Shown: positions 45,010 through 57,200 of the stretch, piece after piece | How the letters are laid out: every line of letters starts with the position of its first letter | How positions within the stretch are numbered: position 1 is the stretch's first letter | Origin: Diatrype stigma | Taxonomy: Eukaryota; Ascomycota; Sordariomycetes; Xylariales; Diatrypaceae | Assembly: GCA_022225965.2 (NCBI GenBank) | Contig: JAKJXP020000016.1 | Span: 124,001 to 188,000, forward strand | Reading direction: 5' to 3' | DNA: 64,000 bases | Program-made: the position numbers and the translations under genes | The notes under the pieces: model-generated | What the model was told of the DNA's origin: nothing | Database searches by the model: none | What the model saw: the letters and a program-made list of their open reading frames with translations, nothing else

Positions 45010-46532
45010 ATGTTTGACGACATGCCCGATGTCTACTTAGCAGAGCCGCCTGCTGGCCAAGTGCGAACTCTGATCGACCCTCCGACACGACAAGCCTCCA
45101 TCCTAGCGGTGGCAGCAGCAACGACTGCCATTGCTGCCGTGGCCGTGGGTATTCGTTTCTATACTAGAACCCGGATCGTTGGTGGACGTATAAGTATTGA
45201 CGATAGTGAGTAGGCGCAAAGTCTTGGTCCGCGGTTCAAGAGACTAACAGAACCCCCTAGCGTTCGTTCTTATCTCTTCACTGTTGACGTTCATATCGAT
45301 CGCGCTTAATTATCAACGTACGTGCTGTCTTAGAAAACACCATGAATCCATTGGCCGCGCTTACAGGAGGCAATAGAAATCCAACATGGTCTCTCATACC
45401 ACAAGTGGGATATATTATATGACACCTATAACATCAGCTACCCTGCCGTGAGTCTGTCCTTCGCCTCTTGCTACCGGCTGGCCACATGACAGACACTGAC
45501 GCACACAACTTGCGAGCAGTTTGCTATTGCCGGGACTTGCACGTACGCACTAAGCGTTGGATTCGCTAAGCTATCGATTCTGCTGTTTTACCTTAGACTT
45601 TCACCCCAGACGTGGTTTCGTGTTATGGTCTACGGCCTCATCGGAACGGTCAGCTGTTACTCGGTTATATATGTATTCTTCAACGTCTTTCCCTGCCGGC
45701 CTGTCGCCGCTGCTTGGGACTTGAACATAGATGAAGCAAGATGTATCGACGCTTGGAATGCGTATTACGCCCTCAGCATCCTTAATATCTTGATGGATGC
45801 GGCAACCCTGGTGCTTCCCGTTCCGGTTGTGATAGGATTAAACATCTCTGCCAGACAGAAGGTCTCCTTGATTCTCCTATTTGCGACTGGTATCTTGTAA
45901 GTTGTTGCTGAAGAAGAGACATAGATCCAGCCCGGCTAACGGTGTACAGCGTTTGTGCCATCGCCATTCGACGGACCGTTCTTATTCCATCGCTCATAGC
46001 CACCAAGGACCGCACTTGGGACGTCGGCCAGGACTACATCTTCTCCTATCTGGAGGTGAATGCCGGTATAGTCTGCGCCTCAGTACCGGCTCTGAAGCCG
46101 TTCTTCCTCCGGTTCCTACCGTCCATGGTCACGAGCCCCAGAACTACTCGCGACAGGAACACAGCCCAAAAATCGTTTGGCCAAAAATCATTTGGGCTTA
46201 CGACTGCAGCCGAGCAGAATCGACAGCGCCGCATGATGCAACAAAGAACTCAATCGTATGAGCTGTCTTCGGTAGACAACGGCAGGCACTTTGATAAGGG
46301 GCCGGAGGACGAAGAAGCCAAGCTCTGGTCGCCTGTTCCAAGTGATAATGGTATTAAGGGCACCACTAAGTCCAAAGACACCGAGAGTATCAGTATTAAT
46401 ACATTGGAGGATTCGAATGTTCCAATGGGTGTCAACGAGACTATCGTTTCCAGCCCCGCCGAGCCGAGTCACCCATTACGTGGAGTGATACACGTGCGGC
46501 AAGAAACGGTGGTACAATTTGATAGAGCATGA
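45010..46532 (+). CDS. Fungal rhodopsin-domain seven-helix membrane protein
   Basis: Exons 45010..45205, 45261..45317, 45377..45447, 45520..45896 and 45950..46532, 427 residues; all introns are short (52-72 bp) and GT-AG. The model has seven hydrophobic helices with the family landmarks. Helix 1 is AVAAATTAIAAVAVGIRFYT, followed by the RIVGGRISIDD loop, QIQHGLSYHKWD, FAKLSILLFYLRLSPQTWFR and the luminal FPCRPVAAAWD/CIDAWNAYYAL. Then come MDAATLVLPVPVVIGL and AGIVCASVPALKPFFLRFLP. These Pezizomycotina-specific proteins include Pth11-like receptors, but no CFEM domain is present here. The cytoplasmic tail contains a short repeat (AQKSFGQKSFG). Receptor function is a family-level inference; ligand unknown. 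Confidence 0.9.
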
Positions 46533-47105
46533 GCAATGATTTGAATAGAAATGATTATGGTAAAATAATAATTAGGTATATATCTAGATAGAAAGGACAT
46601 ACCGACCCAGAGCCGCAAAGCTCTTTGCTAACATTATAGGACACCAGTTCGTTCAAACTTGCTTAGGTTCACTTCGGGTTTACTTCAACTCCTGTTCCCG
46701 ATGTTGAATAGCACATGTCGTCAACACCAATCTACTAACTAGGTAGGCATTATTCAAAGGGGGCTTTTACCAACCGAGATATCTTGTTTACAGCGTCTTT
46801 CCTTAAACTTTCCAGGCTATCACTACCTTCCTACTGCAATCCATAATGTTCCTCGTATATTCTGAAAGCAGGAACTACTGGACATTACCACCATGCCTTG
46901 GCGTTCCATGTTTGCACCATTCGTATCTTGGGATCGCTATTTCCTTCAGTTTCACTCTACCAAAAGCTAAAAGCGACATCATAACTTTGGCCAGAACCAA
47001 CTCCAGATTCTCAAACCTCCGAGCTTATTAAGTACCATCAAAAGCATTCCCCAGCATTAATAGCATATCCGTATCACCCGCTACTTCAAGATCACCCCTA
47101 TCATC
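46533..47105. other. Spacer
   Basis: Noncoding between the rhodopsin-domain gene and the small ORF at 47106. The region before 47106 is C/T-rich and resembles a fungal leader, mild support for transcription of the next ORF. Confidence 0.4.
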
Positions 47106-47528
47106 ATGGATGCTTCAATCACTCTCCACGGCATTGCCGGAGTTGCTATCACTCAATATCTCACACATTGCGTACTCAACATCTTGGAAAGGGAGATCGG
47201 CTCACGACGCAACGCTATCAACCGGATAGGCTACCAGTTCCAGGAGCGATTCTATCTACCGCAGTCCGTGTGCCTGTTCGACCGGGATCCCAATAATCTA
47301 CGAGGAGTTTCCAACCGACACCTAGCCTAGACCGCTGTGTTCTTGTTCTACGCCACCCTACTCGTCATGCGGCCTGTTGTCCTGCGATTCTCATCACAAC
47401 CAATACAGCCCATTGACTACTTATCGGCCCTCATCGGCTGCAGCATATTCCTTGACTGGCTGCGAATTATCAACCAATATCGAAGATTAAGACCAGTCGC
47501 TGGGGCGGCGCCAGCGCCGGCCCAATAG
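47106..47528 (+). pseudogene. Small membrane-protein ORF split by an in-frame TAG
   Basis: A single frame runs from the ATG at 47106 to a stop at 47526-47528, interrupted only by TAG at 47328-47330. The first 74 codons read MDASITLHGIAGVAITQYL... with Cys and several Arg; the part after the stop contains two hydrophobic segments (FLFYATLLVMRPVVLRF, YLSALIGCSIFLDWL). No GT-AG intron that removes the stop is evident. No family is recognised. It may be a chance frame, a short real gene ending at 47330, a readthrough product or a pseudogene. Confidence 0.35.
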
Positions 47529-47957
47529 AGAAATATACACAACGATAGTGAGTTCGCGATGGGTTCGGGATGCCGGTGTTACCGGGCTTAGCGAAGGCTA
47601 TGGGAGTTTTCATTTGATATGACCGATGGCTGGAGTCTGAAACAAGCGGGTTGAGAAGTTTGAGTCTTTGCTGGGTTCGAGCGTTATCTTGCGTTCTAAG
47701 GGGTCCAGCGATGACAACAAGCATGTGGGCTTCAAAGCCAGACCAGTTGTTACAGATAAATAATAACGTTACAAGAAAGCGATTACCATTATCAATCACA
47801 GATCAATCATCGCATCTTTCGTAAGTCTCGAACTGGACCGGAGAGTCTCATTGGACATCTATCTCATTATACATCATCAAGATACGTAAGGGTCTGAAGT
47901 AAACAACCCAAGACTCACAGCTATTAGTCATCAACCACACAGCAAAGGGTTGGTACG
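47529..47957. other. 3' flank of the GMC gene
   Basis: About 430 bp of noncoding sequence downstream of the minus-strand GMC oxidoreductase gene. Nothing recognised. Confidence 0.5.
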
Positions 47958-49888
47958 TCATGAGGCTCTCGACTTGATGATATCGGAAGCTTTTTCAGCC
48001 ACCGCATACACTGTAGTCTGCAAGTGGGTTGCTGGAATCAGCGGCATTATCGGCGCATCCACAACCGAGAGCCTCTTGGTGCCGTAGACTAACAAATCCG
48101 ATCCCACACAGCCGCCCATCCCTGCCGGCATCATGGCGCAGGTGCCGCTCGGGTGGGCGAACGAGGGACTGATTCTACCGGCCGCGACAAGGGCCGTCAT
48201 GACCTCCTCATCCGTGCGGGCGGCCGCTCCTGGCACGATCTCGAGAGGCTTATACCCAGCAAGAAGTGGGTCATAGTTGAAGTCGCGAAGGTAGCGAATC
48301 ATGGCAAGGAGAAGCTCTTGGTCAACGGGGTTCATCAGCGTATTGTACTGGACAATCGGCTGTCCCCGTGGGTTGAGCGGATCGAGTGTCACAGTGCCCC
48401 GTGACAATGGCTTCTCGATTACGACAACCGTTGGAGGACTCGCCGGTGGTATGGGAAACTCGGCCACTGCTGAATCCATGCTAGAGAAGTGGTTGATTAA
48501 AATATCTCTTTGTGCCTCGAACCCCCTAAGGAGGTTTTTGTCATTATAGATGCTTGGTAGGTAATCGGGAGCTTTCTGCTGCTTCATTTTTCCGATGAAA
48601 ACTTCGCTTGACGGCAATAGCTGAGATAAAGGGAGGAATACTGCGACGTTACCCGTTGCCGTTGTATAAGGCCCAATGTGGTTCGTGACATATTCTTCCC
48701 AAGCTGACTCGTTGTACGTTGCGTTGGTATATATCAAGTTTATATTCGGGAACTGCAAGTTGCTGAAGTTCCAGGTCATGTAGGCCGACGGGTGATCTTG
48801 AAAGTTTGCGCCTACCGCCGGCAAATCCTTCTTGAGTTCGACCCCTGCATTTGCGATCACCTTCATGGGACCGATGCCACTAAGTTGCAACAGCTTGGGC
48901 GTAGAGATTGCGCCCGCGGCTAAGATGACTTCTTTCCTTGCATAAGCCTTACGCAATTTGCCATCTTCCCGGGATTCCATATTAACTCCAATAGCTATCA
49001 GGCCTGGTGATTGAAAAAGAATCTCGAGCACTTGTTCTCCGGTTGCTAGGTGTAGATTGGGTCGATCAGCTACGGGGTCGTAATAAGCCACTCTTGCATG
49101 GCAACGCGTGCCTGACTGCACGTCCAACGTATTCGGCATCCATATTAAGCCAAAGGCGTCTCCAGAAGCTGGCTTATTCGATGTCAGAATGCCATGGGAA
49201 CCCAAAGCTGCTGTGATGTTTCGAAGATCAGGGTATTGTATTGATGGAAAGCCTATCTGTAGAGGCCCCTGGCCATAGTCTTCCGGGTCCCATACGATAT
49301 CGAAGGAATCAGCGATGTCCGGTAAAGGGGGCGTGAAGTTCGTGGATCTGCGGAAGTACGGAAACAGTCCATCCCACCCCCAGCCCTCATTACCCAGTGC
49401 TTCCCAAGCATCGTAATCAGCCTTCGAGCCGCGATCAGCTGCCATCCCATTCACGACAGAGCCGCCGCCCACCACTGAGGCCATGTTTACGTTGAAGATG
49501 GCGCTACCCAGATGCTCTACTGGTGTAGAAGTAACATTCCACCACTCGGTGATGTTTTGGAAATCAGCTACGTCTCGGGGAATCTGCGTCTTCGAGTTGT
49601 TGTCGACATGGCCGTTTTCCACGACAAGTACCGTCACTGTATTATTTATGAGCCTATGATGGTTATACTGAAGGTTTGTTGGCCTCTCGTACCGTTTGTA
49701 TTCTCACTTAGACGATTTGCAACAACAAGACCGCTAGTGCCACCTCCAACGATGATGTAGTCAAAAGTATTGATCTCATCAAGCATATGGGGGAATGCGT
49801 GAGGAACGAGGAGACTAAGGGATAAGAAGATGCACAGTAAGTGATACGGGGATGTACAATTCAGGCGTATCGTTAATAGCAAGGTCAT
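47958..49888 (-). CDS. Secreted GMC (glucose-methanol-choline) oxidoreductase
   Basis: Exons 49888..49693 and 49636..47958 (56-bp intron), 624 residues. It is an FAD-dependent flavoenzyme that oxidises alcohols, probably outside the cell. MTLLLTIRL plus the hydrophobic run HLLCIFLSLSLLVPHAF is a signal peptide. FDYIIVGGGTSGLVVANRLS is the FAD Rossmann motif. NMASVVGGGSVVNGMAADRG is the first GMC signature region, and AAGAISTPKLLQLSGIG the second. The catalytic pair is H560 (SFAHPSGTCAMMP) and H603 (IPATHLQTTVYAVAEKA). Several N-x-S/T sites support secretion. It is closest in style to aryl-alcohol and choline dehydrogenase-like oxidases; the substrate cannot be read from sequence. The start at 49888 is preferred because it opens directly into the signal peptide. 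Confidence 0.92.
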
Positions 49889-51240
49889 GGCTATAAAATT
49901 TGAATTTAAACCTATTGGCTGGTCTGAAAAGATCTCGTTTCTATTGTGAACGTTGGACTTTCTGTGTCCGCGAGCCAACCCCCTCAGACCTGACTGGAGC
50001 TCATATATATCCCGCAACACCCATTTGATCCTTGTCTAGCCCAGTCTCGTATTCGAGATAGAGCTCACCTATATGCTCACTATTGGCTACAGAGCCCCCA
50101 TAATGGAGGATGAATAGGAGGTCTGTTAAGAGTAATGCACTTATAACCCCTCAGATTTACCGTCATGAGTTGCGCCACAGTGCAACTCTGTCCTGCAGGA
50201 TCAGATGAAAGGCTTACCGCCATCATCATAGACCAATCACAGTCTCATTATACAGTGCATTGAGTCAGCCTGAGGGGCTACAATTGGTGGGTTCGCAAAA
50301 ACAAGAACTGGTGAAGTGGTAAAGTAAAAAAAAAAAAGCTAACGATGTAGACGCTATTGGCTAAAAGACTTTGATTGAGATAGACTGCTTAGGGAACTGG
50401 GGTAATAAGAACTTGGGGAGTAATCGACCCAGAATGGTCTAGACACCACGTTTGCCTAAAGTGATGTAAAGAAGTAAGAGATCGGGATGTTCAGAGAAAG
50501 CATGACGGTCTTTAGAAGTCTCTGTAGACTCGGCCATCCCGTATAGCCATACAAACGATATAGTCAATCATCGACATATATACTGGCACTGTCTGCCGGC
50601 AATGATGCCAACAATGTATCGAAGCAGCAGATAGAGGCTACAGGCGTACCCGCTTGCATATAAATAGAACTGGGTTACGTAACTGGCCGTTACAGTTGAT
50701 CGAGGAACGTCAAACACGGATTTATTGTATACAATCTAGCAAACAAGATGACGCCATGCTTTTCCATCCATCTCCGCCGATCGTGCTTCGACATTCACTC
50801 GCTCTTTTACTGGGTCACTAATAATGATACGACCTTGACTTATGGCGAGCCGGCTGGACCGCTCGCTACCTCATTAACCTAGCATATTAGTGAGGACCAC
50901 TTTGTTGAGAACCTTACCAAGGTTATGGCTGTACCTAGCACAGGATGCAGTACAGAATTCGGCGACCGCCGCCCTTTAGGTTGAGCAAAAGCTACAATTT
51001 GGTAAGGTCATACCAGAGACAAACAGTTCGGAATGTTACCTCGTGTCCCAGTGATCGAACAACCAAGCGTTCATGGACCGAACGATGTTTCGTGTCACAT
51101 TGGCAGCATAAAGGTGAGATGTGTGAAGCGACCGAAGTATATATTCCTGAGACTCGCTCGCTGAATGCCATGCTATAGCTTGGTAGGATCACTTACCTTC
51201 TATTACCTCTGGCATAATCGGGGAAACACTTTGATTTGAA
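49889..51240. other. Gene-free spacer, 1.35 kb
   Basis: Divergent upstream region of the GMC gene (-) and the cysteine-rich gene (+). It contains a 12-nt poly(A) at about 50326-50337 and otherwise nothing recognised. Confidence 0.5.
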
Positions 51241-52101
51241 ATGTATCTGCGTGCATTTCGTCTCATTCCATTGCTAGGCCGCTTCTCTACTTCAACCCCT
51301 GTAGAGACCACATCTACCCCTTTTTCCGACCCATCTGCGTATCTGCAATTCCCACGCAATGGCCGGCGCGATTCAGACGTACATGAGCAAGCATGCTGTC
51401 GAGTACCCGATGGCCAGTATGAGGTCTCTGCTGGAGGTAATGCATGCCACCCTTATCTAGCGCCATTTTTGTTGACTTGACGCTCAGGAACACTCTGTTG
51501 TGATGCTGACTGTTGCCCGTCAGACCACACATCAGATGTTCTACTAGTACACCCCACAAGATTTCGGCGTGACGACCCATCAGAAACGACGGTCACCATC
51601 CAAATCCAGGTATCCCCTATTCCTAAGGTGCCTCCCGCAATAGAAGAGGTGGTGTGCAACGACGAGAGCGATTTCCCCGAGCATGGGGACATCGACCCCG
51701 AGACGCAGAAAGACTACAGCGAGGATTTCTGTTTGAACTTCCGAGACAAGCCGGGCCAAATCGGGCCTTACACGACCAGCGTCGAGTACACGTACGACTC
51801 GTTCAACCTTTTCAGGGGTAGCACCTGGTACCACTTCTCTGTCCGGTGGGTTCCGGGGTGTAACTTAGGAACAGACACGTCGCAGAACATGACGTGGCCA
51901 GTAGGGGGCGAGGGGAACGAGGGGCTATCCTGTCCCGAAATCATGAAGAACAACTATATCAAGTGTAAGCATTGTTTATTGGAAGTGCTCGCCTCCTCTC
52001 TCGTCATATAACTGATGGAAGCTTTCGTTATAGGCAATAACGGTGGAGTAGGGGGGAAGACCAAGGCTGGATGTTTGAGTTATACTTTCAAGGGAACCTA
52101 G
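51241..52101 (+). CDS. Cysteine-rich effector-like protein, first exon uncertain
   Basis: Exons 51241..51436, 51488..51964 and 52034..52101, 246 residues. Exons 2-3 carry a pattern found in small secreted Sordariomycete proteins: VVCNDESDFPEHGDI, YSEDFCLNF, WYHFSVRWVPGCNL, LSCPEIMKNNYIKCNNGGVG and AGCLSYTF, about eight spaced cysteines. The splice phases are consistent. The oddity is exon 1: MYLRAFRLIPLLG is only a weak secretion signal. From about 51358 to 51436 a different frame looks more protein-like (AGAIQTYMSKHAVEYPMASM, GC at third position in 21 of 26 codons), but it does not join exon 2 in phase. A frameshift or alternative exon is possible. Function unknown; an extracellular role is inferred. 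Confidence 0.7.
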
Positions 52102-52347
52102 GGTGAGATCGGTCGACACGAGTACAACTGGTAGACATGCCCAGGTACCCAAGGGGTGGACTTGGAATCACGAAAAGCCCAATGTCCCAGGATATAGAAT
52201 ATGCAGTGACAACGGCAGAATGAACTTCACTTCACAACACCAACTACTTTCATACTTTCGAGCACACTTGACGTTGACAGACCCCTCTCACAGCACAATC
52301 ACTCGAAGATAGCAGATAGTAGTTGATGTTGAATGAATGTTATCAGG

Positions 52348-53175
52348 TCAGGGCAAGACATACCCTACTCGACTATTGCCCTTTTGCCTCGTGATCTTCT
52401 TGACATTCGTCTTGCCGCAGCGATCCGTCGAGTCGACATGGGTGCCCCCGCAAGGATACACCTCAGCGCCGACGATCTTGACAACACGGAACTTATCGCC
52501 GGGCGCCATACCCAAGGCATCGCGGTCAGCGGCGGCGGGGACCAGGCGCTCCAGCCCGTTCTGGCGGAAGTCATCCTCGTCCCACCAGTCGATCTCGACG
52601 GGCATGGCCGCGGCGACGTACTCGTCCAGCCGCTTCTGTATCGGCTCCTTCCACTTGCCCTCGATCAGCCCCCGGAACTCGCACGCCGCCGACTCGGGCA
52701 CGTGTGATGCCTTGAGCTCGTCGAAGCCGGCGACCTCGCCCTCGAGCAGATGGCGCACCGCGGCCCCTAGCACGTGTCCCGCTGTGTGGTACCGCGAGTA
52801 CAGCTCCCGCTTCTCGCTGTCGATCGTCTGCGTGATGGCTTCTCCGACCTTGAAAGGAGATGCCGCGGCATCGGAGGAGAAGCGCCCGAAGTGCAGCACC
52901 TCGCCTTGGGCTAGGGCGTTCATGCGTACCATGGAGACGTTGAAGGCAGTGGTCCCGTCGGCGCCGCGCATGACGCCGACGTCGGAAGGCTGGCCGCCAC
53001 CCTGGGGGTGAAATATGGTCTGCTCTGTGACGACGACATGGTCATCGTCCGCGGCCTGTTTGTAGAGGCTCCTGTTTGCATCCTCCAGGGAGGCTACGGA
53101 CCGGACGGCGGTGACGACGGTTTGCAAGGTGTGCAGGTGCGCATTGCGTTGGAAGGTCAGAATGGTGCGTTGCAT
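52348..53175 (-). CDS. AlaX-type tRNA-editing protein (AlaRS editing-domain homologue)
   Basis: Intron-free, 275 residues. It is a free-standing homologue of the alanyl-tRNA synthetase editing domain, which removes serine or glycine wrongly attached to tRNA-Ala. Motifs: IFHPQGGGQPSDVG, the zinc pair RYHTAGH (H130, H134) and YPCGGTHV (C242, H246), completing the HxxxH...CxxxH metal site. The C-terminal KFRVVKIVGAEVYPCGGTHV and NVKKITRQKGNSRVGY belong to the second additional domain. Length fits the short AlaX/AARSD1-like class that lacks the aminoacylation domain. The ATG at 53175 gives MQRTILTFQRNAHLHTLQ. Cytosolic translation quality control is inferred from the family. Confidence 0.92.
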   Translation of the reverse strand: MQRTILTFQRNAHLHTLQTVVTAVRSVASLEDANRSLYKQAADDDHVVVTEQTIFHPQGGGQPSDVGVMRGADGTTAFNVSMVRMNALAQGEVLHFGRFSSDAAASPFKVGEAITQTIDSEKRELYSRYHTAGHVLGAAVRHLLEGEVAGFDELKASHVPESAACEFRGLIEGKWKEPIQKRLDEYVAAAMPVEIDWWDEDDFRQNGLERLVPAAADRDALGMAPGDKFRVVKIVGAEVYPCGGTHVDSTDRCGKTNVKKITRQKGNSRVGYVLP

Positions 53176-54275
53176 TGTGGGACAAGGACGGGAACGGGAA
53201 CGGGAAAGGCAATAGTGGGAGCTGGAAGTTAAATGGATCGATCACAAGCGACTGGGCGGCGACGGGATGAAATCATCGTGTAGACTATCGATCGTGATCA
53301 CGACTAGCCGCCTTCGGCCTCAAGTCAATCTTGTTCGTGGGTTTGTAGCCAATCGGCTTTGCAGGCTTATCTTAATAAGTGCGTCCTTAGAGCAATCCAC
53401 ATCATACCTACACTCCCTGCCAATTGCTCATTAGTATATGCACAGGAGAACAAGTCAGTTCTCAGAAACGAGGGCCATGGGCATAAGCAGTAAGCCATTG
53501 GTTGAGTGCAATCAGAGAGATGAGTGCTTCAGTGTCAGCACAGTAGCAATGAAGTTAACCCCCTATGGAGACCTGTTTGCCTGCTTCCCCCCCCCCCCCC
53601 TGCTTTCCGCTCCTGCTTTTCTTCGCTGCTTTTCTCGCTGTCAGCCTTGAGCGGGGCAAAGGGGAAATGCCTTGAGTGCCAAGACCAACATATGAGCCCA
53701 AACTTCAGCGTCATTCACACAGGTACAAGTTTGTACAAATTTGTGGAACTGTGGAATACACACGCCCTTACAAAGTCATTAGTTGGACTTCATATAAGTT
53801 ACAGCAGGGCCTGCCGAACAAATTAATTGGAAAATCGAGCCATGTAATTGCAGGAAATTGAAACAGAAACTCGAAGAAAGGTTCCATGTTGACTCATACT
53901 GCAGTTGTTTGGTTTAGAGCCTGCTGTTGTGATGTATGCCCCTTGTATCTTTGTGAAGCAAGCAGGCAGACATGTCTATCATCCTATCATGGGCATCCGG
54001 CTCAGGCCTGCCGCAGGCTTGTCTTACCATGACGTGGCCAACTCTAGGAGTGTCCTGCCTTGAATGACTTGACAGCCTGATCCCCATTCCTTGTTTGTTT
54101 AACTCTTGAACAGCCTTTGAACCGTTGCCCGAGTATTTACCCAAGAGCTAAGAAGCATCCACAGCTGGGCCCACACTGCAACATAACATCAAAGAGGGTC
54201 AAAGAGGCTACGTCTATCTTAAGGTGAACTCCGACTAGCATCCAACTAGCATTTGACTAGCATACGTCCTCCAGA
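53176..54275. other. Divergent upstream region of the AlaX and Argonaute genes
   Basis: About 1.1 kb without coding sequence. It contains a short poly(C) at 53588-53600. Immediately before the Argonaute start, three near-direct copies of ACTAGCAT occur at 54234-54262. Nothing else is recognised. Confidence 0.5.
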
Positions 54276-57200
54276 ATGTCAGGTCGGGGCGGCAGTTTCC
54301 CTGGCGGCGGACGCGGCGGCGGACGCGGTGGTGGTGGTGGTGGCGGTGGATATCGCGGCGGCGGTGGTGGACGCGGCGGCGGCGGCGGCGGCGGCGGGCG
54401 CGGCGGATACGGTGGAGGTGGAGGCCGTGGCGGTGGAGGAGCACCGTCTGGGGATGTCCAAGTTTACAGGTATGCAAATCATCTTCCGGACCACTAGCCA
54501 GTATGACCGCTGTCTTCGAAGCGGCATCGTACCTAAGCTGTACGTACGGTTTTGGGCGCTGTAGGCTAAGCTAAGTCATGTTAGATCCCAGAACGGCCAA
54601 CCAGCTCCAGAGCCAGATAAGAAGGTGACGGACACCGAGAATGCGTCCCAGAAGAACGCACTCAGCCTCGGCAAGCTGAGCCTCAGCGATACCTACCCCC
54701 AACGACCCGCCTTTGGGACCGAGGGAACCCCTGTGACGCTATGGGCGAACTACGTCCAACTGATGGTAGACCCGAAGTTGGTGTTGTACAAGCATGACAT
54801 CAACGTCAAGCCCGAAGCAGTGGGGAAGAAGCTCGTGCGCATCGTGCAATTGCTCCTCGAGCATCCGGATTTGGTTGGGCTGCAGAAGCACATCGTCACG
54901 GACTTCAAGTCGACGTTGGTTTCGCGTCAGCAACTGCCCTGGAATCCTCACAAGGACGAAGAAACATACAGAGTCACCTACCGCGCGGAAGGAGAGGACG
55001 AGCCTAAGCAGGGGGCCCAAGTATACGAAGTTCGCCTCAAGTATACCAATACTCTGCCGGTGAATAACCTCATCGAATACTTGACCTCGTCCACGATGGC
55101 ATCGAATTACGACAAGCTGCCGATGATCCAGGCGCTGAACATTTTTCTCAACCATTACTCCAAGACCAATGCCAACTTGGCTACTATTGGAGCGAGTAGG
55201 GACTTCCCACTTAACCCTGGATACAACGGGACAGCAGACCTTGGAGCTGGCTTGCAGGCCATCCGTGGGTTCTTCGCCAGTATTCGAGCCGCGACAGCCA
55301 GGATCTTGGTCAATGTCAATGTCAGCTACGGTGCATTCTATAAAAGGGGATCACTTCCCGTTCTGATGCACGAGTACGGCATTCAGAACAAGTACCGATT
55401 GGCCTCCTTTTTGAAAAGGGTGAAGGTCGGCCCTACACATCTGAAGCCGAGGACGAACAGTGCTGGGAAGGAAGTCACCAGGAGGAAGGCCATCGTGGAT
55501 CTAGCACGGCCAGGAGATGGGCATGCATCAGAACATCCTCCCAGAGTCAGTGGCTATGGGGCAGGTCCCAAAGGTGTCGAGTTTTGGCTTGACCAACAAG
55601 CGGCGCCTGCTGCCCCTACCCCTAGCAAAGGGGGCAAAGGGGGCAAAGGGGGAAAAGGGGGAAAGCAGGCCAAGCCAGCAGGCCAACCGTCTTCGACCGG
55701 GGGCAAATACATCACCGTCTTTGAATTCTTCAGGCAGAGTAAGGCAACCTGTCCGAACGGTTATACTTCTACTTGAGATACTAACCGTATGTCGAAGCTT
55801 ATGGCATCACGTTGAAGGAACCCGACTTGCCTGTGATCAACGTTGGCACTCGCGAGTTTCCCACGTACCTTCCACCCGAGGTTTGCATCGTGCTGCCGGG
55901 TCAGAGCGCTGGTACCAAGTTGAGTCCAGACCAGACAGCCGCCATGATCAGCCATGCGGTTCGCAAGCCCGGCCAGAACGCGCAGTTCATCACCAAAGAT
56001 GGCCTTAGCATTGTCGGTCTTTCACCACAAACAAATCCTCTGCTGGTATGTATAGTTGGCGGTGTTCACCCTTCGTGGCTACATGTGCAAGTAAACGCTT
56101 ACAATGACAACGATAGGCCGATTTCGGAATCTCGGCGGGTCCCGATCTGATTACGGTGCGAGGGCGGGTTCTCGGCGGCCCACAGGTAAAGTACAGCAAC
56201 GAACCAGCCAAGGTCATGGGGGCTGGGGCTTGGAATGCCATGGGCGCTAAGTTCTCGTCGCCCGGCATCGCCAAAACCTGGGGATGGATGGTCCTGTCCG
56301 TGCCCGGATACCCCCTCGCGTTTCGGAGCCCCGCCGAATTCACGAACACGCTGGGCATGTTCCGGCGTGTGCTGACGAGCGTCGGAATCCGCATTGGCGA
56401 GCCGACACTGGGGCGGCAATTCAGTTTCACGAGCCAGGAAGACCCGGACCTAGAGACGAAGCTGGCGGCGGCGGCGGCGTCGGTGGATCTGCTGTTCATC
56501 GTGCTGCCCGCGGGCAACATGCCGGTGTACGACCGGATCAAGTACCTGTGCGACGTGCGGTTCGGGCTGGCCACTGTGTGCAGCGTCGGGTCCAAACTGG
56601 CCAAGAACCAGGACCAATACTTCCGCAACCTGGCGCTCAAGTTCAACCTCAAGCTAGGTGGCAACAACCAGGAGGTCCGGAACCAGAAGCTGGGCTTTCT
56701 GGAGGAGGATAAGACCATGGTCGTCGGCATCGACGTCACCCACCCGTCGCCTGGGTCGAGTTCCACCGCCCCGAGCGTCGCCGGAATGGTCGCCAACGTC
56801 GATAAGAGGATGGGGCAGTGGCCAGCCGTATTGTCGATCCAGGAGAAGGCTCGTCAAGAAATGGGTGAGCATCCCTTGTACCTCGTAACCACATATTTGG
56901 CCTATGGCCTCTGGACCAGCGTCTGGCCTGGTTTCAATTATTCTCCCGCTGCGCACATGTGTCACCTGCCTCTACCACCTACCACCATCTTGTCCCTAAC
57001 ACCTCTTTCTCCCTCTTTTGCCAACACCTCTGCCTCTCTCGTTTGAGCCCCCCTTCTATTTTATTTTTGACAGGTGGCATCGTAACGTCGCTAACGATAT
57101 GAAACTCACTGTTCATTAGTATCTGACCTGAAGGGTATGCTTAAATCGCGTCTCCAGCTCTGGAAGACCAAGGGCAAACACGCGACGCTGCCCGAGAACA

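Noticed and set aside
54279..54527. Arg/His-rich and Ala-rich frames opposite the Argonaute first exon
   Set aside because: By-product of the GGC-repeat composition; the + frame continues into a complete Argonaute.
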